64,000 nt of DNA from VXYL01 sp965203685 (GTDB lineage: Bacteria > Pseudomonadota > Gammaproteobacteria > Pseudomonadales > Azotimanducaceae): assembly GCA_965203685.1 (NCBI GenBank), contig OZ241908.1:2666001-2730000 (forward strand). Reading direction: 5' to 3'. A program made the position numbers and the translations under genes. Positions 17,945 through 25,916 of this stretch are shown here, piece by piece. A model generated the notes under the pieces. It did not search any database and was not told where the DNA came from. It saw only the letters and a list, made by a program, of their open reading frames with translations. Positions within the stretch are counted from its first letter, which is position 1. Every line of letters starts with the position of its first letter.

Positions 17945-19068
17945 CAATCGGCGTCCACGCCCGGCACGTGCTCGGCGTAGTGAGGCCAGTTGCCGAGCAG
18001 CTCGTCGATGACGGTCGAACCGACGAGATAGAGCGACTCCAGCGAGGCGATCATCCCGGAATAGCCCTCGCTCTCCCGCAGCAGGTACTCGGCCGCGCTG
18101 ACCCCCGGTGGCGGCATCGTGTAGTTGCTCCCGGCGCGCAGCACCATGAACCGGCTCGCGTCCACGCGGCCCGCGCGGTCCAGGTAGTCGATGGCCCGAT
18201 ACGTCCCCGTGTCTTCCATGGCCGAGGTGAAGAAATCGGTGCGGCCTTCCGTCCAGTAGCGCACGTAGTCGTTGGCCCAGGCGTTCTTGAGCGCGCCGTG
18301 CCAGAAGGTCGCCGCGGCGATGTGACCGCCGCGGGCGACGAACGGCGGCTTCCGGGCGTTAGGATGGTTGACGTACGCAGCGCGGGCGGCCGCAAGGGCC
18401 GGATCGTCGGGCAATGTCAGGTCCTTGGTCAGCTCGAAGGCCCAGTCCCGCAAACCCGGGTTGACGAGGAACACCTCGCCGCGCGGATCTCGCTTGTCCG
18501 GGTCGGTCGGGGAAGTCGACCCGATCGCAAAGAACCCCGTCTCCCAGTCGGCGGGAATCTCTCGCGCGTCAAGCTCGTAGCCGAGGTCGCCGTCGACGAG
18601 ATAGGCGGACCAGATCGCCGAGCCGATCGAGGCGTCCTCCGGATCGATGCCGGCAACGCCGGCTACGAGCCAGTAGGCGCGCGTGAGGTCGAAGCGCGGG
18701 TCGAGACCGACGGCCATGGTCGTAGCGGCTGCCTTCGCGGTGCCGACGCCGGTGACCATGCCAAGGATCTGGGACTCGCGGTTGTAGTACAGGTCATGGT
18801 CACCCTGTGGCAGGGCGAAGCGTTCGCTCAGCGCCCTTCGCGCCTTCCAGAATTGGAACTCGCCCGGCTCGTCGCCCTTGTCCGCTCCCCGTTCCCACAT
18901 CGTCACGATGACCACGCGCACAGGGTTCACATCGGGAACCGTCGATTGGGAAGGTGGGGATTCGGATGCAGGTGCGTAGACACCGACCAGTAGGAGCGCT
19001 GCCAAGGCGATGGCGAACACTCGGTTGGACGGTGCGAGATTGGCGGCGCCCATCAGCCAGTCGAACAC
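17944..19068 (-). CDS. Purine nucleoside permease (NUP)-like protein
   Basis: A 374-residue secreted or lipid-side protein of the NUP family, named for a yeast nucleoside permease. The N-terminus carries a hydrophobic segment (VFAIALAALLLVGVYAPASE). The mature part has the family hallmarks VRVVIVTMWERG near residue 55, ILGMVTGVGTAKAAATTMA, WLVAGVAGIDPEDASIGSA and EDTGTYRAI. These resemble the fold of purine nucleoside phosphorylases, so it may bind or cleave nucleosides in the periplasm. GTG 19068 is the outer start; ATG 19053 is an alternative. It is divergent from the PhyH gene, with only 32 bp between starts. Confidence 0.8.
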   Translation of the reverse strand: MFDWLMGAANLAPSNRVFAIALAALLLVGVYAPASESPPSQSTVPDVNPVRVVIVTMWERGADKGDEPGEFQFWKARRALSERFALPQGDHDLYYNRESQILGMVTGVGTAKAAATTMAVGLDPRFDLTRAYWLVAGVAGIDPEDASIGSAIWSAYLVDGDLGYELDAREIPADWETGFFAIGSTSPTDPDKRDPRGEVFLVNPGLRDWAFELTKDLTLPDDPALAAARAAYVNHPNARKPPFVARGGHIAAATFWHGALKNAWANDYVRYWTEGRTDFFTSAMEDTGTYRAIDYLDRAGRVDASRFMVLRAGSNYTMPPPGVSAAEYLLRESEGYSGMIASLESLYLVGSTVIDELLGNWPHYAEHVPGVDAD

Positions 19069-19100
19069 ATCAACGGGGTTGGCTCGGTGTCGGGAAGCGT

Positions 19101-20090
19101 ATGATTGAGGATGACGAAGCCAACACAGCGGAGACGGTCGCCATCTTACGTGACCGTGGCGGCACCGGCCAAACCAGATGGCCGGTGCTCGGCACCATGA
19201 GGGACATTACCGACGAGGAACGACGGCACTACCGCGACCATGGCGTCGTGCACCTGCCCGGTCTGCTCGACCAGGACTGGATCGAGCGCCTCGAATCGGC
19301 CTTCGCGCAGGAAATATCCGCCGATCAAGCCAGCGTCAATTTCGTGGACTTCAAAGCCCTCACGCCGATGATCGAGGCGAGCGGCGCAAAGTTCGTCTCC
19401 CCTGGGGTCGCATCGGCGACAGGACGGTTCTGCATCAGCAGTTTCAACTGGCGCCTGTTTCCCGCCTTGGCCGCGCTTTGCTGCGGTCCGCCGCTGCCGG
19501 AGGTTGTCGCCAGCCTGATGCGTTCGAATCGAACCAACTTCTACGGCGAGCAATTGTTCCTGAAGGAGGCGTCATCCCTGCACCGCACCGCATTTCACCA
19601 GGACATGCCCTACTTCCACGTAACCGGAGACAAGTGCTGCACGGTCTGGATTCCACTCGACGCCATCCGGGCCGACAACGGCATGATGGGATACGTCAGG
19701 GGCTCCCACCTCTGGCAGACGCATGCGGCCAACGGGTTCGTGACCCAGATGCCGTTGCCCGGCTCGCCGCTGCCGCAGTTGCCCGACATCGAAGGCGCCA
19801 CGGGCGAATACGACATCGTCTACTACCCTGCTGAGCCCGGCGACATCATCGTCCACCACGCCAATACCGTGCACGGCGCTACCGGGAACTCCAGCGGCCA
19901 GGACCGCCGCGCAGCCTCCCTGCATTATCTGGGCGACGATGTTCGCTACCGCGAGCGTGAAGGGGTTGCCCTGGACGCGGGCAAATCCCCTACCCTCGAG
20001 AACGGCGACCTCATGGACAGCGCGGAGTTCCCCCTGGTCTGGTCGAGCGGCGAGGGATACGTGCCACCCGCACGACAGTCGATCCCGTAG
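19101..20090 (+). CDS. Phytanoyl-CoA dioxygenase (PhyH) family protein
   Basis: About 329 residues from the ATG at 19101 (GGGAAG just upstream). It is an Fe(II)/2-oxoglutarate oxygenase. The metal triad is visible: HxD in AFHQDMPYFHV and the distal His in DIIVHHANTVHGATGNS, followed by an Arg-rich segment (GQDRRAASLHYLGDD) that would bind 2-oxoglutarate. The N-terminal opening (ITDEERRHYRDHGVVHLPGL) is typical of the family. Such enzymes hydroxylate small molecules; the substrate here is unknown. A double DUF1330 gene follows by 34 bp. Confidence 0.87.
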   Translation: MIEDDEANTAETVAILRDRGGTGQTRWPVLGTMRDITDEERRHYRDHGVVHLPGLLDQDWIERLESAFAQEISADQASVNFVDFKALTPMIEASGAKFVSPGVASATGRFCISSFNWRLFPALAALCCGPPLPEVVASLMRSNRTNFYGEQLFLKEASSLHRTAFHQDMPYFHVTGDKCCTVWIPLDAIRADNGMMGYVRGSHLWQTHAANGFVTQMPLPGSPLPQLPDIEGATGEYDIVYYPAEPGDIIVHHANTVHGATGNSSGQDRRAASLHYLGDDVRYREREGVALDAGKSPTLENGDLMDSAEFPLVWSSGEGYVPPARQSIP

Positions 20091-20124
20091 CGAGCAAAGT
20101 AACCAGATCGATGGCGTCGATCCG

Positions 20125-20835
20125 ATGACGAACCCGACAAGCGCCGTGAACCCGAGCGCCGAGAGCATCGCGGGGCTTCGTGCTCGGCCCGATGACGGTC
20201 CGATCGTCATGGTGAATCTGCTCAAGTACGCCGAACCAGGCGGCCGGGAACGCTACGCCCGTTACGGTGCGGTCGCCGGCCGCGAAATCGCCGCTCGCGG
20301 CGGGCGCGTGCTCTACAGCGGCAACAGCGTCGCGGGAGATGACTGGGACGGCGTGGCGCTCGTCTACTACCCGCGTCGAGCAGCTTGGTTGGACATGCAG
20401 GAGAACGCCGCGTACCAAGCCGCAATCCCGAACCGCACCGCGGGCCTGTCGGCGCGCCTGCTCTACGCCTTCGCGCGCGGCGCTGGCCCCGTGCCCGTGA
20501 CGCCACCGCCGCTCGAGGACATACAGCGGGCGTCCGAGGATGAAGTCTTCGTCGTCAACCTGCTGCGCTATCACGGCGACGGGGGACGAGCGTCGTTCTA
20601 CCGCTACGGTGAGGTCGCCTCACGTCTGATCCAAGACCTAGGCGGTAAGGTCGAAATGTCCCTCGTTGCGGACCAGGCGATGGTCAGCGACGATGAATGG
20701 GAGCACTTCGTGCTTGTGCGCTATCCGTCCCTAGACGCGCTACGGTCTATGCTGGCGAGCGATGAGTGGCAGGCCGCGAACACGGCGTACCGCGAGCCCG
20801 GCATGGCGGGGACGATCGCCTTTCCGACGCGGTAG
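20125..20835 (+). CDS. Tandem DUF1330-like protein
   Basis: About 236 residues from the ATG at 20125. Two similar ferredoxin-like units are seen: the first has IVMVNLLKYAEPGGRERYAR and a tyrosine/arginine-rich strand (GVALVYYPRRAAWLDM), the second FVVNLLRYHGDGGRASFYRY and HFVLVRYPSLDALRSML. DUF1330 proteins are small dimeric alpha/beta barrels, so this duplication makes a covalent dimer. Function is unknown. It follows the PhyH gene and may share its transcript. Confidence 0.7.
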   Translation: MTNPTSAVNPSAESIAGLRARPDDGPIVMVNLLKYAEPGGRERYARYGAVAGREIAARGGRVLYSGNSVAGDDWDGVALVYYPRRAAWLDMQENAAYQAAIPNRTAGLSARLLYAFARGAGPVPVTPPPLEDIQRASEDEVFVVNLLRYHGDGGRASFYRYGEVASRLIQDLGGKVEMSLVADQAMVSDDEWEHFVLVRYPSLDALRSMLASDEWQAANTAYREPGMAGTIAFPTR

Positions 20836-20871
20836 AGCCCTGTCTTGGCCGCGGGATCCGGTCGAAGCAAC

Positions 20872-21465
20872 TCAGCCATGGACCACCCCGCTCACGGCCG
20901 CGGCCAGCCACCCAGGCAACTGCGCGCTCACGCTGGCAAGCTCCCGGCGCTCGTCCTCGCTCAGTCCTTGCCGGACTGCCCGCGTCGCCGCACCGGCCTT
21001 GTCACGCCCCAGCCAAGCGAGCGCCCGGATGGCCTCGCCGGCACGCCGACCGGCCAGCGCCAGTTGCCACGCCGGCGCATGGCGCAATTCGATCCGCTCG
21101 CGGCCGAGCGTCAACGTTCGGCTCGGTCCTGACGTCAAAAAAACGTGTTTGACGGGCACCTGCGTGGTCAGGCCAAGCACGTTCGCGGCCATCGCACCAC
21201 TATTCGCAATGCGCTCTCCGCGCGCCTTTGCCAGCTCCGCGACGGTTACTTCAACGGACGGCGACCGCCGGCCAAACCGGCGCTCGACCGGTAGAACATA
21301 CACGCCTCGACCCGCCCGCATCAGCGCGCCACGCCGCACAAGCCGTGACAGAGCCTGGTCGACCGCCGCCCGGCTGCCGAGATGCAGTAATCCCTTCGCC
21401 AGCACCGGCGCGCCTTCGGGCTGTGCTTGCGCGTGTAGCAGGATCGTCGTGCTCAATGGTTCCAT
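20872..21465 (-). CDS. DUF6088-family (AbiEi-like) antitoxin-type protein, orphan
   Basis: About 197 residues from the ATG at 21465. The N-terminal winged helix (LLHLGSRAAVDQALSRLVRRGALMRAGRGVYVLP) and following region (ERIANSGAMAANVLGLTTQVPVKHVFLTSG) match DUF6088 proteins, which resemble type IV antitoxins. Normally an AbiEii nucleotidyltransferase toxin follows. Here the downstream gene is the converging DUF1330 gene, so the toxin is absent. A perfect palindrome 13 bp upstream of the start is a likely autoregulatory site. A longer start (21516) would run through that palindrome and is less likely. Confidence 0.7.
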   Translation of the reverse strand: MEPLSTTILLHAQAQPEGAPVLAKGLLHLGSRAAVDQALSRLVRRGALMRAGRGVYVLPVERRFGRRSPSVEVTVAELAKARGERIANSGAMAANVLGLTTQVPVKHVFLTSGPSRTLTLGRERIELRHAPAWQLALAGRRAGEAIRALAWLGRDKAGAATRAVRQGLSEDERRELASVSAQLPGWLAAAVSGVVHG

Positions 21466-21477
21466 GACGTCAGTTTC

Positions 21478-21503
21478 GTCAGAAAATATAGAGATTTTCT
21501 GAC
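21478..21503. promoter_or_regulatory. Palindromic operator upstream of the DUF6088 gene
   Basis: GTCAGAAAAT (21478-21487) and ATTTTCTGAC (21494-21503) are perfect 10-bp inverted repeats around a 6-base spacer, in an AT-rich pocket of otherwise GC-rich DNA. The site lies just upstream of the minus-strand start at 21465. Autorepression by the encoded winged-helix protein is the likely use. Confidence 0.65.
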
Positions 21504-21874
21504 ACTCTGCGAACAATCGCCAGATTCTCCCGCTTTCGAGCGGCCGGGCTCATCTCACCGGCCTTTGCCGACCGTCGAGTCACTACGGCTGGTCGTGCCG
21601 CAGTACCCCACCCAATCGGTGCCGTGAACCCAAGCGCCGAGAGCGCCGGGGTGCTTCGGACCCGATGACAGTTCACGCTGGCGTGCGGGGGACCGTCGCG
21701 TGGGGACCGTACGACCGTCCGCTGCGGATCCAATCAAGGCCAATCGGCCATAGCGCATCGCGCTCACCGACACGACTTTGGGCAAGGCCAGCACGACGAA
21801 CGGTTGCAAACCGCACGACGTTGGGCGACAACGGGGACTGGACGAAACGGTCGCTGAGAGACCAGCCGCCGCAG
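21504..21874. other. Intergenic region with a degenerate repeat of the DUF1330 gene start
   Basis: About 370 bp without a supported gene. The stretch near 21622-21672 (GCCGTGAACCCAAGCGCCGA and on) closely resembles the 5' part of the DUF1330 gene at about 20144-20205, with small gaps. The rest reads as non-coding. This suggests a decayed partial duplication. Confidence 0.4.
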
Positions 21875-22370
21875 ATGAACCCGACCGTCTACATCGAGAC
21901 TTCCTTCGTGAGTTAACCTCACGGCCCGACCGTCGCGGGATGTGGTGGTCGCGGCGTACCAGGAAGTGACCCGCGAGTGGTGGCGGGACGCCGCCGCCAG
22001 GTTCCATCTCGTCGCGTCGGAACTCGTGGTGGCGGAGTGCCGGGCCGGCGACCGGAGTGCGGCGGACGCACGTCTGGTCGCGCTCCAAGGCGTTGCGCTA
22101 CTGGACGCCACGGCGGACGCGGAGGATCTTGCGCGCCGCCTGCTTGATCTCGGTGCGGTTCCGCGCGAAGCTGCCGCGGATGCCGCGCACATTGCCGTTG
22201 CCGTGACCAACGGCGTGGAGTACCTAGTGACGTGGAACTTCCGGCACATCGCCAACGCCGCGATGCGTGTGCGGATCGAGCGCGTGTGCAGGGAGGCGGG
22301 CTACGAACCGCCGATGATCTGCACACCCAACGAACTGATGGAGACTGGACATGGAACCGACCAAGCGTGA
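21875..22370 (+). pseudogene. PIN-domain (VapC-like) toxin, single-base frameshift
   Basis: The start (ATG 21875) gives MNPTVYIETSFVS and then a stop at 21914-21916. Removing one A from the AA at 21915-21916 restores YLTARPSRDVVVAAYQEVTR and an unbroken frame to 22370, about 164 residues in all. PIN features are present: the first Asp position is replaced by the IET of this subfamily, E at SELVVAECRAGD, and the late acidic/TWNF region (AADAAHIAVAV, LVTWNFRHIANA). PIN toxins are RNases. A small gene overlaps its end. The break could be real inactivation or a sequencing error. Confidence 0.7.
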
Positions 22371-22545
22371 CCCGATCATCGCCGAAGTCCGCGCGGTCCG
22401 CGACCAGTTCGCTGCACGCGCCGACTACGACGTGGGCGCCATCTTCCGGCGCATCCGCGAGATGCAGGACGAGTCCGGATGCGACTACGTCAGCTACCCC
22501 GCGCGGCGGATCGCCGAGGGCTCCGACAAGTCGCACGCCGTTTGA
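22351..22545 (+). CDS. Small partner of the PIN toxin (putative antitoxin)
   Basis: A 64-residue acidic protein (ATG 22351, GGAG 7 nt upstream) overlapping the PIN gene by 20 bases. The sequence (IIAEVRAVRDQFAARADYDVGAIFRRIREM) is a helical segment followed by a short basic tail (YPARRIAEGSDKSHAV). Proteins of this type commonly accompany this PIN subfamily. The toxin-first order is the reverse of classic VapBC. No DNA-binding motif is obvious, so neutralisation rather than repression is the likelier role. Confidence 0.6.
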   Translation: MEPTKRDPIIAEVRAVRDQFAARADYDVGAIFRRIREMQDESGCDYVSYPARRIAEGSDKSHAV

Positions 22546-22771
22546 GCGGCGCCGACCCGTCGGCAGGGCCGTCAGGACCTGCGGTCGTGACTGTTCACCC
22601 TTCCACGGCCTGGGTCGACGCCTTGCAAGCTCCAGACCCCCGCGCTGAGCGCCGCAGCCACCCACTCAAGCATCTGCGCGCTCGCCCCCTAGTTCCGCCT
22701 AGTGCCGCTTAACTGGCGCGAGGTCAACTGCCGCGCTACGGTAGGCTGACGACAAACCGGCGGAGGCCAAC

Positions 22772-24190
22772 TTGCCACCAAGGCGTCGAGATTTCCTGAC
22801 CTGGTCTGTCGGCGCACTGGCCGGAACCCTCGCGGGAGTCCGGGACACCGCGGCGGACACGATCGCTACGGAACAAGACCCCCGCGCACCACGACAACGC
22901 GTCCTAGACAAGGATGTTGTGATCGTGGGTGCCGGTCTGTCGGGGCTGGTCGCGGCGCGTCATCTGACGAGACACGGGGTCCGCAACATCGCCGTACTGG
23001 AGGCGCGCGACCGCGTCGGTGGCCGGACCCTGAACCAGCCCGTCGCGGAGGGTGGGGTCGCGGAGGCTGGCGGTCAATGGGTCGGACCGACGCAGGATGC
23101 GATCCTCGGCTTGATGCGCGAACTTCGCATTGGGCGTTTCCCGACCTATTCCAAGGGGCGCTTCGTCGACCACTCCGACGCAGATGTCGGGCTGCGCGAC
23201 TGGCTGGACTATCGGCGCGCTCGGCGACGCCTGAATCGTATGGCCCGGCGGCTGTCGCCCGATGCACCGTGGCGCGCAACGTCAGCGCGGGAGTGGGATG
23301 CCATGTCGGTGGGCGACTGGCTCAACACCTCGGTGAAGACAGCCGTCGCCCGTCAGCTCGTCGCGTTGGACGTGGCGGCGGCCGTCGGCGGCGACGTGGC
23401 GGAGGTCTCGCTGCTCTACTACCTCTACTACATCCGCTCGGCCACCGACTTGGACCACCTGACCGACGAGGCACAGCGGTGGCGGATCAAGGGGGGCTCA
23501 CAGGCGGTCTCGTTGGCCGTCGCTGCCGAACTCGGAGACGTGGTTCACTTGGACGAGGCGGTGGTTGAGATCGAGCGCTCCGAAGGCGCAGTTCGGGTGC
23601 GTACCACGAATGGGGAGACCACGGCCCGGAAGGTGGTTGTGGCGATGTCCCCCGCGGATGCCGTGCGCATCAAGTTCTCACCCCCGCTCGCTGCCGCACG
23701 CCAGGAGCTTAATCGGGTATGGGCCGGAGGTACGGGTGCGAAGGTGCACGCGGTCTATCCCACGGCGTTCTGGCGCGGTGCCGGGTTTAGCGGACAGGCG
23801 CTGAGCGGCGGTTTCGTGGGCCTGACCTACGACAACTCGCCAGCGTCCGGTACGCCCGGCATCCTGGTCGGCTTCGTTACGGACGAGGCCGCGATGCCAC
23901 GCGACAAGGACCTACGGCGCAAGCTCACGCTGGAGTCCTTTGCCGGACTTTTCGGCGATCGCGCGCTGTCGCCGCTCGACTACGCCGAGTACGACTGGAG
24001 CCAGGACCCGTGGGCAGCGAACTGCGTGTCGTACCTGCCTCCCGGTGCACTGACGCGGGTCGGCCGCACGCTTCGCGAACCGGACACCGGCGTTCACTGG
24101 GCCGGGACGGAGACCTCGGACCTGTGGAGCGGATACATGGACGGTGCTGTGCGGGCAGGCATACGGGCCGCGACCGAGGTTATGTTGTGA
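22772..24190 (+). CDS. FAD-dependent amine oxidase (monoamine oxidase-like)
   Basis: A 472-residue flavoprotein starting at a TTG (22772) with GGAGG 5 nt upstream. The N-terminus has a twin-arginine-like export signal (RRRDFLTWSVGALAGTLAG). The Rossmann dinucleotide motif is at about residues 50-70 (VVIVGAGLSGLVAARHLTRHG), then ARDRVGGRT and AGGQWVGPTQDAI as in monoamine oxidases. The C-terminal FAD motif (HWAGTETSDLWSGYMDGAVRAG) is close to MAO, with no Cys at the usual covalent-FAD site. It probably oxidises amines in the periplasm. A carboxylesterase gene follows 52 bp later. Confidence 0.85.
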   Translation: MPPRRRDFLTWSVGALAGTLAGVRDTAADTIATEQDPRAPRQRVLDKDVVIVGAGLSGLVAARHLTRHGVRNIAVLEARDRVGGRTLNQPVAEGGVAEAGGQWVGPTQDAILGLMRELRIGRFPTYSKGRFVDHSDADVGLRDWLDYRRARRRLNRMARRLSPDAPWRATSAREWDAMSVGDWLNTSVKTAVARQLVALDVAAAVGGDVAEVSLLYYLYYIRSATDLDHLTDEAQRWRIKGGSQAVSLAVAAELGDVVHLDEAVVEIERSEGAVRVRTTNGETTARKVVVAMSPADAVRIKFSPPLAAARQELNRVWAGGTGAKVHAVYPTAFWRGAGFSGQALSGGFVGLTYDNSPASGTPGILVGFVTDEAAMPRDKDLRRKLTLESFAGLFGDRALSPLDYAEYDWSQDPWAANCVSYLPPGALTRVGRTLREPDTGVHWAGTETSDLWSGYMDGAVRAGIRAATEVML

Positions 24191-24242
24191 CCCTAGGTGA
24201 CTCCCCTCGACCGCGCCACATTTGACCAACGAGGAATCACTG

Positions 24243-25859
24243 GTGAGCACATCCAGACAGGTACCGACCGCACCGGACCCGACATCCCCGGAAGTCGCGA
24301 CCGGCAACGGATTGATCCGCGGCCAGTCTTCCGCCGGTATCCACAGCTTCAAGGGCATTCCCTACGCCGCACCCATTGAGGGCATCAACCGCTGGCTACC
24401 GCCGAAACCGCCTGCGGCCTTCACCGGGACGTTCGACGCGACCCGGTACGGCCCGTCGGCCCCGCAGAAAGTGCCGTCGGCCCCCGACTGGCTGATGCCG
24501 AAGGCCGGTGTGGCGATGATGAAGATGCTGGGCGGCATGACCGACCCAGGCCCGGACTGCCTCTCCCTCAACGTCTGGACTTCAGCGGAGCCTTCCGTTT
24601 CGGGCGACAAGCTGCCGGTGATGGTCTGGATCCATGGCGGTGGACTGGCCAGCGGCGGCAGCAGTCTTGCCAGCATGGACGGCGCTCGCTTGGCCAAACG
24701 AGGGAATGTTGTCGTCGTGGGCGTCAACTACCGCCTGGGCGGAATCGGCTTCCTCGCCGGTGACGGGCTCTTCGACGACGACGTCTGCGTGGGCAACCGC
24801 GGGTTCATGGACGTCGTCGCTGCGCTCAAGTGGGTGCAAGACAACATCGGCCAATTCGGCGGTGACCCCGGGAATGTGACGGTCGTCGGTCAGTCCGCGG
24901 GTGGTACCTGCGTTTGGGCCTTGCTGTCCTCGCCGACGAGCGAAGGCTTGTTCCATCGGGCCATTGTCATGAGCGGGCCGATCGTGATGATTGATATTGC
25001 CGACCACCACAAGTTCACCGTTGATGTCTTGAAGGCAATGAAGGTCCCTGTTGGTGATGTCGAGGCGCTCGCTGAGGTGTCGAACGACGTCATCGTCGGC
25101 TCCAAGATGCAGACCATGCTGTACCGACGGGGTGAGCCGTACGGCGAGATGAGCCGCATTCGGCTCCCCGCCGCTGGCGCCTACCACACCGACTTCATGC
25201 CTGACGACGTGCTTGTGGCCATGGCGAATGCCCGGGTGCGCAACATCGACCTGTTGGTTGGGAACTGCCGACACGACGGGCGCGTTGCCGTGCTCGCCAT
25301 GCCATTGCCCAAGCTGCTGGGCATTCAGATCGGCAACAGCCTGTTCAACGGCCTCATCGGAAACACCAAGGCGGACCGCAAAGCGCTCCTCGCCGAGTAC
25401 AAGTCCGCCCTGCCGGACAGTGACAGCTACACCGTACTCGAGCGCATTCAGTCGGACGCCCTGTACCGCATACGTTCGACTCAAGCGGCCGAAATTCACA
25501 GCGCTACCAGCAACGGCAAGACCTACATGTACCAGTTCGAGTACGAGACCAAGGGACTCAATGGCGCCTTCGGCGCGTTCCACGGCTTCGACTCCGCGTT
25601 CATGTTCAACAACCTCTCGACACTCGGAGCCTGCCTGGGAGACGAAGGCGACATGGCAGAAGCGCAAGCCTTGGCAGACAGCATCACCGAGGCCTGGGCT
25701 ACGTTCGCTCACACAGGCGTACCGGCGTCGTCAGGACTCCCCGTATGGCCCGAGTTCGACGCGGAGCAGCGTCACACGATGATGTTGAACGCGCGCAGCG
25801 AAGTCGTAGCCGACCCGGACAGCCACATCCGGCAGATCTGGGAGAGAAGACGTTCGTAG
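24243..25859 (+). CDS. Type-B carboxylesterase
   Basis: About 538 residues from the GTG at 24243, which has GAGGA 7 nt upstream (a TTG at 24222 is in frame but less well supported). Carboxylesterase/lipase type-B features: GLIRGQSSAGIHSFKGIPYA at the start, DCLSLNVWT, an oxyanion block WIHGGGLASGG and the nucleophile elbow GQSAGGTCVW. The catalytic His is probably in GAFHGFDSAFMFNN. No signal peptide is evident. The natural substrate is unknown; the family acts on varied carboxyl esters. Confidence 0.88.
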   Translation: MSTSRQVPTAPDPTSPEVATGNGLIRGQSSAGIHSFKGIPYAAPIEGINRWLPPKPPAAFTGTFDATRYGPSAPQKVPSAPDWLMPKAGVAMMKMLGGMTDPGPDCLSLNVWTSAEPSVSGDKLPVMVWIHGGGLASGGSSLASMDGARLAKRGNVVVVGVNYRLGGIGFLAGDGLFDDDVCVGNRGFMDVVAALKWVQDNIGQFGGDPGNVTVVGQSAGGTCVWALLSSPTSEGLFHRAIVMSGPIVMIDIADHHKFTVDVLKAMKVPVGDVEALAEVSNDVIVGSKMQTMLYRRGEPYGEMSRIRLPAAGAYHTDFMPDDVLVAMANARVRNIDLLVGNCRHDGRVAVLAMPLPKLLGIQIGNSLFNGLIGNTKADRKALLAEYKSALPDSDSYTVLERIQSDALYRIRSTQAAEIHSATSNGKTYMYQFEYETKGLNGAFGAFHGFDSAFMFNNLSTLGACLGDEGDMAEAQALADSITEAWATFAHTGVPASSGLPVWPEFDAEQRHTMMLNARSEVVADPDSHIRQIWERRRS

Positions 25860-25861
25860 GC

Positions 25862-25905
25862 GGTGCGCGGACGTCCGCGAACGGCTTGCCGTTCGCGTCC
25901 GCCAT
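25862..25905. repeat. Truncated copy of a dispersed inverted-repeat element
   Basis: It begins with GGTGCGCGGACGTCC, the terminal repeat shared with elements at 29384-29450 and 52733-52822, and continues identically to the left half of the 52733 copy (one substitution) before breaking off at the matching GCCAT. Inside it a perfect 10-bp hairpin (25876-25897) lies between convergent genes and may also act as a terminator. Confidence 0.6.
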
Positions 25906-25916
25906 CCCGACTCCAA

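Noticed and set aside
22546..22771. Minus-strand fragment resembling the end of a DUF6088 protein
   Set aside because: The similarity is short and could be chance in Ala/Val-rich DNA; not enough for a gene call.
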